A stretch of DNA of 64,000 bases from Corallium rubrum (lineage: Eukaryota; Cnidaria; Anthozoa; Scleralcyonacea; Coralliidae), in assembly GCA_964035015.1 (NCBI GenBank), contig OZ036008.1, positions 323,001 through 387,000 of the forward strand, given 5' to 3'. A program made the position numbers and the translations under genes. This document shows, in pieces, positions 54,775 through 64,000 of this stretch (position 1 is its first letter; every line of letters begins with the position of its first letter). Under the pieces are notes generated by a model. It searched no databases. It saw nothing but the letters and a program-made list of their open reading frames with translations, and was not told the DNA's origin.

Positions 54775-56045
54775 AGGGCACGGAGCCAGGAGCCAAGGGC
54801 TCGGAGCTGTTAGCCAAGGGCTCTGAGCTGTGAGCTGAGGGCTCGGAGCCAGGAGCCGGGGGCGAGGAGCCAGGAGCCGGGGGCGAGGAGCCAGGAGCCG
54901 GGGGCGAGGCGCCAGGAGCCAAGGGCTGGGAGCTCGGTGCCAAGGGCTCGGATCCATGAGACGGGGGCTCGGAGCCAGGAGACAAGGGCTCGGAGCTCGG
55001 AGCCGGGAGCTCGGAGTCTTATCTTCCTCTTATCTTCCCATTATCTTCCTTATCTTCCTTGTCTTCCTTATCTTCCTCTTATCTTCCTCTTATCTTCCTC
55101 TTATCTTCCTTATCTTCCTCTTATCATCCTCTTATATTCCCTTTATCTTACCATTATCTTCCTTATCTTCCTGTTATGTTCCTTGTCTTCCTCTTATCTT
55201 CCTTATCCTCCACTTACCTTCCCATAGATTGATTCAACCTTAGGATTCCATTATTCAATCTTGTAAGAATCAATCTTATGGGAAGATAAGAGGAAGATAA
55301 GGAAGATAAGAGGAAGATAAGGAAGATAAGAGGAAGATAAGGAAGATAATGGGAAGATAAAGGGAATATAAGAGGAATATAAAAGGAAGATAGGAGGAAG
55401 ATAAGAGGAAGATAAGAGGAAGATAAGAGGAAGATAAGGAAGATAAGAGGAAGATAAGAGGAAGATAAGAGGAAGATAAGAGGAAGATAAGAGGAAGATA
55501 AGGAAGACAAGGAAGATAAGGAAGATAATCGGAAGATAAGAGGATGATAAGACGAACATAAAGGGAAGGGAAGATAAGTAAGATAATGGGAAGATAAAAA
55601 AGACAAGACTCCGAGCTCCCGGCTCCGAGCCCTTGGCTCCTGGCTCCGAGCCCCCGTCTCATGGCTCCGAGCCCTTGGCACCGAGCTCCGAGCCCTTGGC
55701 TCCTGGCTCCGAGCCCCCGGCTCCGCGGCCCTCGGCTCCCAGCTCCGAGCCCTCGCCTCCCAGCTCCGAGCGCCCTCGGCTCCCAGCTCCGAGCCCTCGA
55801 CTCCTGGCTCCAAGCCCCCGACTCCTGGCTCCAAGCACCCGACTCCTGGCTCCGAGCCCTCGGCTCACAGCACCGAGCCCTCGGCTGCCAGCTCCGATCC
55901 CTTGGCTCCTGGCTCCAAGCCCCCGGCTCCTTGCTCCGAGCCCCCGGGTCGCAGCTCCGAGCCCCTGGGCCCCAGCTCCGAGTCCCCCGGGTCCTAGATC
56001 CGAGCTCATGGCTTCCAACTCCGAGCCTCGGCTGCGAGCCCTTTC
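54775..56045. repeat. large palindrome built from two minisatellites
   Basis: Order: GGCTCGGAGCCAGGAGCC-type units (54775-55010), TATCTTCCTCT units (55015-55220), a short centre (CATAGATTGATTC ... GAATCAATCTTATG), GGAAGATAAGA units (55262-55610), then CTCCGAGCCCTTGGCTCC-type units (55612-56035). The right arm is longer than the left. The flanking Polinton-like pieces (54612-54770 and 56060-56200) are also inverted copies. Confidence 0.9.
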
Positions 56046-57002
56046 CTCCTCCTGTTTCTCTCAGTATTTTATAACACCGCCTCCAAAAGTTGAACAACCG
56101 AAACTTAAACATAATTTCTTTCATAACTGGCAAAGCTCTTCGGAGTGGAAGGAAAGCGACTTGGCAAAGATGTCCCCGGGTGAAAGACAAGAGTATGAAA
56201 ACCATCTAATGACGATTAGATCAAAATATTTACCTATGACAAAAGAAGATGTGTCCCAATTATCGCCAGAGGACAAGAAAGACGAAAGACTATCATGCTA
56301 CTCTTAAAATAAAAACACCTAAATATAATATAAGAAGCAGACCTTACTAAAACACTTTATACGTATATGTTTAAACCAAAGCCTAAATAAATACTTTAAA
56401 CTGATTGTTGTGAATTCTGTCTTATGCAAAATACACGCTAATGACTTTCTCGCCTAGACTTGCCTAATCCTCTTAATTTCCCCTAATGAGTCTCTTTTGT
56501 CTCCTGCATGTGCATTGAGGATAAATATGCAAATATCACACTTAGTAACAGAAAGCGTAGCAACCAGCTTGAAGAGTTATTCCGTTTATATTTTCTCATG
56601 AAATCATTGATCGTTCTTCTTCTTACGGCTTCTCGAATTGATTCTTCATCCAAGGATTCGTATACTCTATACACTAGGGTTAGATAAGCGATAATTCGAC
56701 CAAAACTGTCAACATTCATCTCTTCGTAAATAACACTCAGATTACTTAAACAAAAACCCGCTATATTCCTCCAAACCAGGTTTAAGATAAAAAATATAAA
56801 GTGTCTCTATCCGTTTCTGTTTCGTTCCTCTACAAACTAGGTCAAAATAAACGATAACTCTCTAAAATTGTTAACACTTATTGCCACCAAACGTGTATAA
56901 GACTGTTTGATCATTTAGGTTCTAACTAATATACTAGAAGTTACTATCGCAAGTGAAGTGCTGCCTCAAATTGGACAAAAACCATTAGCCTACTCCACAG
57001 AC

Positions 57003-57225
57003 AACTCTACGCAGTCTGTGGCCAATGTGATCCCCCTCTTGCCCACTCCTCCCCACTCCACCTGAAATTTCACACTCCATCCGAGATTGCCCACTCCACC
57101 CAATTGCCCACTCTACCCAAGATTGCCCACTCCACCCGAGTGCCCATTCTACCCAAGATTTCCCACTCCACCTGAAATTGCCCACTGCACCCGAGATTGT
57201 CTACTCCACCCAAGTTTGCCAACAC
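57003..57225. repeat. ~20-bp minisatellite
   Basis: About ten imperfect units of GCCCACTCCACCCGAGATT. The flanks 56936-57002 hold nothing recognised. Confidence 0.9.
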
Positions 57226-57239
57226 CAGCCCACAGAGTT

Positions 57240-58395
57240 GCCTGTGAAAGCCTAGGAGGCTAGAAAGTCCAAAATCTTAATATTCAATTACAATAGACAG
57301 AGTATTTACACATTTCTTCTATATTTTTTAATTATAAAATTGAAAACTACAAGTTACTATAACTTATCGCTTGACATGAGATGACAAGGGTTTTGACAGG
57401 ATATACACACAATTCATATACAAATATTAAATAATCATCCCTCTTGCTCTAAGTGCTTAGCATGTTTCGAAAAATCTAGAACTTTAATAAAATTATACAA
57501 CAATGTACCATTGAGCCCATCAGATTATTTTTCAGAATTGGTATAAGTCAAAATACACACACGCAGTCATAGTACCGTCTGATTAGAATGCTGAGCAGTG
57601 CAAACATATAAATGAACCCATGCACACGGCACACTAAATATATACACCTAAAAAAATAAGTCGTTCCGTAAATCCAGAGAAATAATTACCTTTACGATAT
57701 TGTACAATCCTTAAAGGAAGCTGGTGAACAGCTGTAAAATCTTTTTAAATTGGTCAACCATATTAAACTTTTAAACTGGATTTAGATTTTGTATTAAACG
57801 TAGTTGTCTTTTACTTTCACACGAAAATCTTTTCTCACTGCAATTCAGCTTGCAATTGGTAATCAATTGCCCTGTCAATAGTCAGCTTATTCAGAAGATC
57901 CCATAGCGGTAATGGCGAGATTTGAACTGCTATTAAATTCAGATTATTTACTTCGGCTACAATCTTGCTTTGTGAGCGCCTGCACGCAGGCTACGAATTT
58001 GCAAAGCTATTGCGTAATATACGAATCCGTTGTTTTTTTCCGTACAAATATCCAATGGATTTCAACCAAGGGAGCACGCCAAACTGACCTGTGATTCTTC
58101 TTCTTTGTTCGGAGTCCCCCATTTATATTCAGCCATTTTGAATAATGCGATATATATCGTTAGCGTATCGCAGGCGCGGGCTACGGGGCCGAAGGAAACC
58201 CGAGGCTCGAGCGTTCACGAGGGCGGAGAAACGAGGGAAGAAAAAAGGAGGGGAGTGAAACAACCGTCACGTGATGGAGTATTGACCAATGGCGATGCGT
58301 TATTTGGGTTTGGAAATCTAGCTATGCTCGTAGCCCTTGATCTATCAACATGTCAGTAATCAGATCTATATTTAGGTTGTTTGCGGGAGCGCGAA
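57240..58395. other. no gene seen
   Basis: AT-rich to 58100, then a GC-richer block (58160-58260) that may be the promoter region of the helicase copy. No transposon ends are recognised. Confidence 0.4.
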
Positions 58396-60317
58396 ATGAA
58401 TTCGAAGCAATCAAATATGAATATTTTAAGTTGCGAACAGGAAAATATTTTAAAGTTGGTCGACCTGAAATACAGTGTATTCTTAACTGGAAAGGGTGGC
58501 TGTGGAAAGTCGTGTTTGCTAAAGAAATCGTGGAGAGGGAATCTGGTCATGGAGGATGTTTTGTGACCGCTTCAACTGGTATTGCAGCAGTCAATAGTGA
58601 GGTTCAGATCACACTTCCACTACCGCTACTGCTACCGTAAATGTGGTTAAGCTGATGTAATGTTCGTTTTTTCGTTCTGTAGTCGTAGTTGTTTTTAATC
58701 CTAGTATCGTAAAACGCTTTCTTTTTGCACTAGGTTTGAGACCTCCGACCATTACTGAACGTAAAAACAATATTTGACATGCTTAATTATATTTACGGTA
58801 GCGGTAGCGGTAGTGGAAGTGTGATCTGAACCTCGCTAATGTCTGTGAAACAACTATCCATTACTTTGCTGGAATAAACACCGGAACGAAATCAGCCCAC
58901 GAGCTCTTAGGCACTGTTCTTTCGAACGAAGAAGCTGTTAAGCGTTGGACGGACTGCAGAATTTTAGTTATAGACGAAATATATATGATTGGATGTGCTC
59001 TGTTCGAAAAGCTTGATTACATCGCACATGGAGTTAGGAAGAGTTCTCGACCATTTGGTGGCATTCAATTATTGTTGTGTGGAGATTTTCATCAGCTTAA
59101 GCCTGCCACTGTCACTGTCAGCACAGATGGCGGTGAGAAACAGGACTACTGTTTTCGATCTGTTCTGTGGAATAAATGTGTTTATTTTAGTGTGGAGTTG
59201 GCAAAAGTATATCGACAGAACGAACAAGAAGTTTTACATCTCCTTGATAATGTCAGAAATGGTCATATTCCTGGGTCGCGTGATTTAATTCATTATTTAG
59301 GTCGCGAGTTGCAATGCAACCCTTTGGATAAAGTTAGACTATTTCCTCTTAGAGAAGATGCCAATAAAGCAAACGACCAGTGCCTTGAGCTCATTCCTGG
59401 AGAAACACATGTATATCGTTCGCAAGACAAAGGTAATACGTCTGTACTCGATAGGAGATGTTCTGCTGCTTCTGTTGTAACTATAAAAGTTCAAGCAAGG
59501 GTAGTTTTGTTAAAAAAATCTGGATAGAACTTTAGTCAATGGTCTTAGAGGGACAATAATTGGAATCAGCGATGGATTTTCACTTGTACGTTTTGACAAT
59601 GGCAGTGTTAATGTCATTGGAATGACACAGTTTATTGTGGAAGAAGGTGACAGTGTCCTGGGAACCCGCAATCAAGTGCCACTTGATTTGTGTTATGGAA
59701 TGACAATTCACAAGAGCCAAGCAATGAGCTTTAGTCAAGTTGAAGTTGACCTCAAAAGAGTTTTTGAAGATGGACAGGCATACGTCGCCTTGTCAAGGGC
59801 AGAGACATTGTCTGGTTTAAGGGGATTGAATGTCAGTGGGCGAACAATTACTGCAAATGAACATGTTAAGTTGTTTTCTACGACACTAATGTCTTCCGAA
59901 GATGTAAAGCTCTGTTTATCGGATGCTAACTTATTGCCCCCGAAGCTGAGAGACATTATTGACTTGGGTGAAGTAAATCTGACCACTAAGGTAACATTTA
60001 AGAGTCCAGCAAGTGAACCAAATATACCCACTCTTCGAGAAGAATTTGTCCCTCAACAACAGCTGGAGGTTAAAAATTTGCTCCCAGCTCTACAGTGGTT
60101 ACTGTTATGTCCCAAGAACCCAGAGAAATATGATAAATATATCAAATATAATATAGAGCAACTTTCCTGTCCTGTCTCTCTCTTCGACCCCCTTCTCTCT
60201 TCCTCGTCCCCCCACCCCTATGTCCTTCTCACGTGTCCGCCTTACATCATATATTACATCTTCCTTTTTCTCCAACAAAAACAAAATGTGAACTCAAACA
60301 TGAGCTACTGTTTGTAG
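58396..60317 (+). pseudogene. PIF1-like DNA helicase, two frameshifts and a MITE insertion
   Basis: An intronless plus-strand gene, start ATG 58396 (MNSKQSNMNILSCEQENIL). Visible motifs: Walker A FLTGKGGCGKSCLL, Ia TASTGIAAVN, Walker B ILVIDEIYMIG, III LLLCGDFHQLKP, and the C-terminal motifs YGMTIHKSQAMSF and QAYVALSRAETLSGL. It would unwind DNA 5' to 3' using ATP. A frameshift lies just after the Walker A region (about 58545). An extra A in an A-run near 59515 shifts the frame again (VVLLK then NLDRTLVNGLRGTI). A 242-bp MITE splits the gene at 58596-58837 (AVN|VCETTIHYFAG when removed). The length (about 530 codons) fits stand-alone PIF1. It may be a retrocopy or a piece of a mobile element. 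Confidence 0.85.
58596..58837. mobile_element. MITE with ~46-bp TIRs, 3-bp AAT duplication
   Basis: AGTGAGGTTCAGATCACAC at the left and the inverted AGCGAGGTTCAGATCACAC at the right, with complementarity over about 46 bp (CTACCGCTAC-type repeats). AAT is duplicated (58593-58595, 58838-58840). Removing it restores the helicase frame. No coding content; superfamily uncertain. Confidence 0.85.
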
Positions 60318-60369
60318 CCAAAACTTCTAACAGTACGATTTATATGAATTAAAATATATTTAGTCAATA

Positions 60370-61500
60370 CGAGTACTCATCGTCCATAAAAGTTTGGTGG
60401 TACTCCCTGATTGGCTCTTCTTGGATATCTTGGAGCTTCTTGGATATCTTGGTTTTCTGCCCAGTCACCCAACGCCACCTGTGTTGGAGCTGTAGAATCA
60501 TCTTCTGATTCGCTGCCAGATAATGTGGATTTCCCTTTCCTTTTCTTCAGATAGTTGTATTTCTTTAAGTGGGATGCGTTTCTTGTAATAACATGATTAT
60601 GGCGCTCTGCTGTAATTCAAGAGTGTTCAATCTTCACGACTTTATATGTATGGGAGTTGAACATGGTTGTGCACTTGTTCTTTAGTCGTTGCTTTACTAG
60701 AACTGTATCCCCTTCCTTGATAGTTGGCTCTTTAGCATGTCTCTTTTGGTTTGCATATTTCTTGGATTTCACCTTTTCTTTAACAATGTGTTCTGTTGGA
60801 TTACTCTTTGGTGTTTGGCAGAGGGATGGAATGGTAGAACGGACCACCCTTTGTACAGCAGTTCTGCTGGTGCCACACCAGTAGACAAGTGCGGTGTGGT
60901 ACGATAATTTAGTAAGAATACATCTAACTCTCTACGCCAATCTCGACCCTCCACCCATGCTGCTCTGATGGCTTTTCCCATAGGCTTCATAAAATTCTCG
61001 ACTTTTTCATTGGCCTGCGGCCAGAGCGGTGTTACACGGTGGTGATGAATACCATTATGTTCCATGTAGATGAACACCCTTCGATGATTTGTTGCTTCAG
61101 TTCTGTGTTGACATCCGTAAATTCACACGATGCCGCCAAGGTACATATTCTTGAATAGTATACGTCTAATGTTTCACCGTCCTGTTCTTTCGCCTGACGA
61201 AACTTGTAAACTTCGAAAGCTACGTTCTTTGAGGGACTGAAATATTCGGTGAGTTTTTCACATGCTGTCGCAAAATCGTCATCCTCGCCATTGTTCGGTA
61301 AAGTGTCAAAAATGGTATCCACCTCTGGTCCTGCAGCATACAACAACATGGCTCGCTGTCGTGCTTTTGCCGTTATGTTCATCGCAACCAGGTATCTTTT
61401 GAATCTCTTTAGCCATCTTTCCCAACGCTGAGCCACGGTACTGATATCTGATTTAGGATCGAATGGAGGCATCGGTTGTAGATTTATGGCACTTGCCATG
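60370..61500 (-). mobile_element. Ty3/Gypsy fossil (Gypsy3), only gag and integrase parts left
   Basis: Minus strand: a gag-like N-terminal part (about 61090-61499) is followed by an integrase C-terminal half and tail (about 60380-61077). Protease, polymerase and RNase H are absent. Gag is of the same type as in Gypsy2 (a WERWLKRFKRYL-like segment). No LTR is seen. It is strongly broken, with few large and some small breaks. A hAT-like end lies directly upstream (61511). Confidence 0.8.
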
Positions 61501-61510
61501 ATTTTGGTTC

Positions 61511-61940
61511 CAGGGGCGGATCTAGGAATTTTGATACCTTAGTCAACTTAGATTTCTAGGGGGGTCCGGGGGCATGACCCCCCGGAAAATTTTTGAAATT
61601 TGGATCTCTGAAATGGCATTTCCTGCATTCTGACAGCACTTTTGAGCACAATTTTAAATGTTTTAAAACATGTTTTTAATGGGACATTTTATCATTTTTA
61701 AATTTATCCAAATTGGACTTTGATATTTTCTTGTTGTCTTAGAACCCTTGTGACAGTTTGCAAGTGTGTATGACTAAGTTTTTCCAGGAATGGGGGTGGA
61801 GAAATCCATTAAACAGTAGAGAGATATGTGGTCAAATTCTTATATAAAAAAGTTGTCTGTTTCACTCAGATAAGTTCATCAGCATGCCAAGGAAACACCA
61901 GCCACATTGTTGCAGTCAGTGAATCCGACATTGACAGCCC
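61511..61940. mobile_element. hAT-like element, second copy of the 10.4-13.2 kb family (truncated)
   Basis: Begins CAGGGGCGGATCTAGG and contains GGGGGGTCCGGGGGCATG. 61550-61935 is homologous, in reverse orientation, to 12880-13186. It is cut at about 61940 by another hAT-type end (CATAGGCGTACGGG). Confidence 0.65.
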
Positions 61941-61944
61941 AACC

Positions 61945-63244
61945 CATAGGCGTACGGGCGAAATTTTGTAGGGGGGGCTGAGAATAAATTGCCCGAATGA
62001 GATGACGTCATTTGATGACGTCATAATCATCTCGCGATATTACTATTAAATATGAAACCCGTGAAGAACATGGATTTCCATTGTTATTCCTGAGCGATAC
62101 ATGTGTTAGGGAACGACTAACGAGAACAGTTATCTTTGGTAGAGCAGTGCTATAAGAGCAGGGAAACTGGCACCTTTATCGATTAACAATTGACAATTGT
62201 ACATTATTTACAAAAAATATTACTGTTTTAAGGACAAGATCTATCAGGTAAGATACGTCCTTATCAATTTCATCCAATAAAGTTTTAAAGAGGAACTGTC
62301 ACTGAAGCCTAAGCTGTATAAAATTAAAAAGTTATTTCTGGAGTACAAGAGCAGAACCTTGATTGAAACTGGTCTAAGATTTCGAATTAGTAATAATTAC
62401 GCAAACTTTTTTATAAATTAGACAGTGTACCACTGTACTGTAAATCTGTAATAGCTTTTTACAATGACGTCCAGATATCTGCATGTTATCACATTTACAT
62501 GTTAGTATCAGTTAAACTACTGCTCCGTCTCCGCATGCCGAATAATTTTTTCTCCTAAAAGAAATAACTATTACGACTGTGTCGCTTCCCAAAAGTGTTA
62601 ATGATGCTTTGCATGTCATTCTCCAGCGTCTGGTTGGCGTAAGCTCTCGCAATGTTAATTATGGCGATGCTACTCAACCTGTCCTGGCCCATTGTGTTTC
62701 GAAGATAGGTCTTTAAGCGGCGAAGACAACTGAATGACCTCTCAGCAGAACAGGATGTTGCTGGGATCGTGGCCAGAATTGTAAAAACTCTGTACACAAC
62801 TGGTAGAACTTCGTGAATACCATTCTGATACATGGTCTTCACAATCGTCGAGGCGTTATTCCTATCGCACGGGTCATCCGTATCATAATTTTCGAAAATT
62901 TGCTTCTCGCTTCTCAGAAGTTCACTGTCCAAACCATAAAAGTTTGATACGAAGTCCATGTTTGCATTGGTTGGCGAACTGCTGAAGACAACGTCTGCAA
63001 GTGCACACAACACATCTTGATCATTGCCCTCGAATCTTGCACGCATTTCCGCGACAATTTTGTCAATGCTGGTGTAGTAGCATGTTGTGCGATAATGATC
63101 TCCCGCTGTTTGTCTTTGTGTACCATCATTCACTTCAGGTGCTTCGCCGACAAGAGCCTGAAGCCGGCGCGATGGTTTGGTTCTTGGTACCTTGGCATCT
63201 TTGAATGTGAACTCCGTGCCTTCAATTTCTTTCTTGCTTTCAAT
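61945..63244 (-). mobile_element. second hAT element (3' half), ZMYM1/TTF-like transposase
   Basis: Starts CATAGGCGTACGGGCG at 61945, a terminus I associate with hAT families. Its transposase 3' exon is at 62555-63244. The 5' half and other end are missing or outside; P-like exons follow to the right. 61990-62550 is non-coding 3' sequence. Confidence 0.6.
62555..63244 (-). CDS. hAT transposase 3' exon (dimerisation domain)
   Basis: About 230 codons open on the minus strand. They start near 63244 after an AG (ESKKEIEGTEFTFKDAKVPR) and run through RTTCYYTSIDKIVAEMRARF to the hAT C-terminal dimerisation region: VVYRVFTILATIPATSCSAE, RSFSCLRRLKTYLRNTMGQD, RLSSIAIINIAR, then stop at 62555. This resembles the C-terminal part of TTF-type-zinc-finger hAT transposases often annotated as zinc finger MYM-type protein 1-like. 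The domain pairs subunits and completes the catalytic core. The N-terminal exons are not visible. The frame is open, so decay is slight in this part. Confidence 0.85.
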   Translation of the reverse strand: MESKKEIEGTEFTFKDAKVPRTKPSRRLQALVGEAPEVNDGTQRQTAGDHYRTTCYYTSIDKIVAEMRARFEGNDQDVLCALADVVFSSSPTNANMDFVSNFYGLDSELLRSEKQIFENYDTDDPCDRNNASTIVKTMYQNGIHEVLPVVYRVFTILATIPATSCSAERSFSCLRRLKTYLRNTMGQDRLSSIAIINIARAYANQTLENDMQSIINTFGKRHSRNSYFF

Positions 63245-63330
63245 ATAGTTAAACTATTACAGTAATAACATTTTTTAAGTACAGCATTCAAGAATGTTCG
63301 GTTGCTATTTCATTTATTAACATTTGTTTA

Positions 63331-64000
63331 TTAACACCTGATGGTTTTTGGTCTGCGCACTGACATGAAGTTTCCCTTATGGGTGTTGATATTCTTCATC
63401 TGTATGATTGCTGTTGTGGCATGTTCTGTAAATAATTTACAAAGTAAGCAATTTAAATTTTAATTGATAAAATTAACAAATAACTCTAAATGGGCTACTG
63501 ACACTTTATATTGTACATTAAAGATCGCTTGACCATGTGGGTGTTGCTTTCGTGGCTCTCATGCATTCTGACACTCCCAACCCACAATTTAAAAAATTGT
63601 TATTGCTCTTAAGTACAATAATTACAGTGCATTTGAGAGATTGTTACCTGTTTGTAGTACAGTTGGATTATCAGCTTGTCCATTCTGTGCCCTCTGTTCA
63701 CCAAAGAAATTCTCTAGGGCATCTTGGTTTGAGAATAACACATTAGCCTGACTCCCTGGGAATTTGCTGAATAAAGTTGTACAATAAGACTTGAAGCCAA
63801 CTATCATTGAGAGTACATCAAACTTTGTTTTGAAGCTAAGAAATCTCTTGTTTCTTTCTCTTGGTTTCAGCTGAGAAAGTGATTGTACATCTTCTTCCCA
63901 CCTAATGATCCATGCCATACAGCTCTCATTCTTAAATAACCGTGGATCTTCAAGTGACTTTACAAGAAAAAGGAGAAAACTATAGCTTTTACAACTTTGC
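63331..64000 (-). CDS. P-like transposase 3' exons, cut by the window end
   Basis: Minus strand. One exon (63648 to about 63957, donor ACAG|GTAACA) encodes LEDPRLFKNESCMAWIIRWE, then SNQDALENFFGEQRAQNGQA and DNPTVLQT. The NQDALENFFGEQR segment is typical of the C-terminal part of P-element/THAP9-like transposases. The last exon (63331-63425, acceptor TTTACAG) joins in phase as QT|EHATTAIIQMKNINTH and ends KTIRC-stop. The rest of the gene lies beyond the right edge. Whether the element's end lies near 63250-63330 cannot be told. Confidence 0.65.

Larger units (their letters stand above)
48236..56935. mobile_element. outer Polinton-like fossil, palindromic, with nested elements
   Basis: Inverted arms of the same sequence lie at about 48640-49433 (left) and 56200-56935 (right). 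They share the subterminal sequence of the inner Polinton-like element and a piece of the same structural-type open frame (minus strand on the left, plus strand on the right). The inner boundary is a minisatellite palindrome centred near 55248. A retroelement-like fragment, the inner Polinton-like element (49845-54176) and a SINE interrupt the left arm at 49433-54611. Only a short terminal-type motif (near 48240) suggests the left edge, and no target duplication is seen. It is broken and probably older than the inner copy. Confidence 0.5.

Noticed and set aside
54724-56307. Long frames rich in Pro-Ser-Glu or Leu-Ser-Ser-Tyr
   Set aside because: Minisatellite translations in several frames and both strands; only the short segment after 56060 resembles a real protein piece.

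Overview
The window is a repeat-rich stretch of an AT-rich animal genome. I see no rRNA operon, bacterial operon structure or CRISPR. The mix of repeats (CR1/L2/Jockey-like LINEs, Ty3/Gypsy, BEL/Pao, Polinton-like, hAT, P-like and CACTA-like elements, plus a 5S-derived SINE), the small GT-AG introns and several families that I associate with cnidarian genomes suggest a marine invertebrate, probably a cnidarian. That identification is inference; no housekeeping gene or marker confirms it. Almost everything recognisable is a mobile element or cargo carried by one.

Layout. 1-5.6 kb: a 1-kb foldback element, degenerate tandem repeats, a 5'-truncated LINE split by a small MITE, and a perfect 120-bp palindrome. 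5.6-16.2 kb: two Gypsy fossils on the minus strand, the second interrupted by a hAT-like element carrying two spliced exons of an unknown gene and a 210-bp tandem repeat. 16.3-40 kb: two minus-strand LINEs. The second (LINE2) is split by a 17.4-kb CACTA-like element (element A, 22283-39678), which is the centre of the window. 40-45.7 kb: a TTAA-flanked MITE, a Harbinger-like MITE and the ends of two more CACTA-like elements. 45.7-47.3 kb: an intact three-exon gene of unknown function. 48.2-57.2 kb: two nested Polinton-like fossils, a 5S-derived SINE and large minisatellites. 58.4-60.3 kb: a broken PIF1-like helicase gene. 60.3-64 kb: a third Gypsy fossil, two hAT pieces and the 3' exons of a P-like transposase.

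Element A reads like a nested doll. It has CACTG termini, a TA target duplication and subterminal arrays of short palindromic motifs. It carries a minus-strand spliced gene that resembles the SAMD3-like family. A BEL/Pao element (31854-38944, TSD ATACC) sits on one splice donor of that gene. A second CACTA-like element (B, 22844-30900, TA TSD) sits in its last exon. A hAT transposon (24773-28848, TSD CCCACAAT) sits inside B. Taking out each insertion with one copy of its target duplication restores the LINE2 and cargo-gene reading frames at the points I checked. The order of events is therefore LINE2, then A, then BEL and B, then hAT inside B and an unclassified repeat inside BEL.

The most interesting signal is a group of four related CACTA-like ends (A, B, C, D). 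They share TA|CACT(G/C) termini but each uses its own subterminal palindromic motif. At least one of them is a small carrier (about 2.2 kb without insertions) whose only gene is a non-transposase cargo gene.
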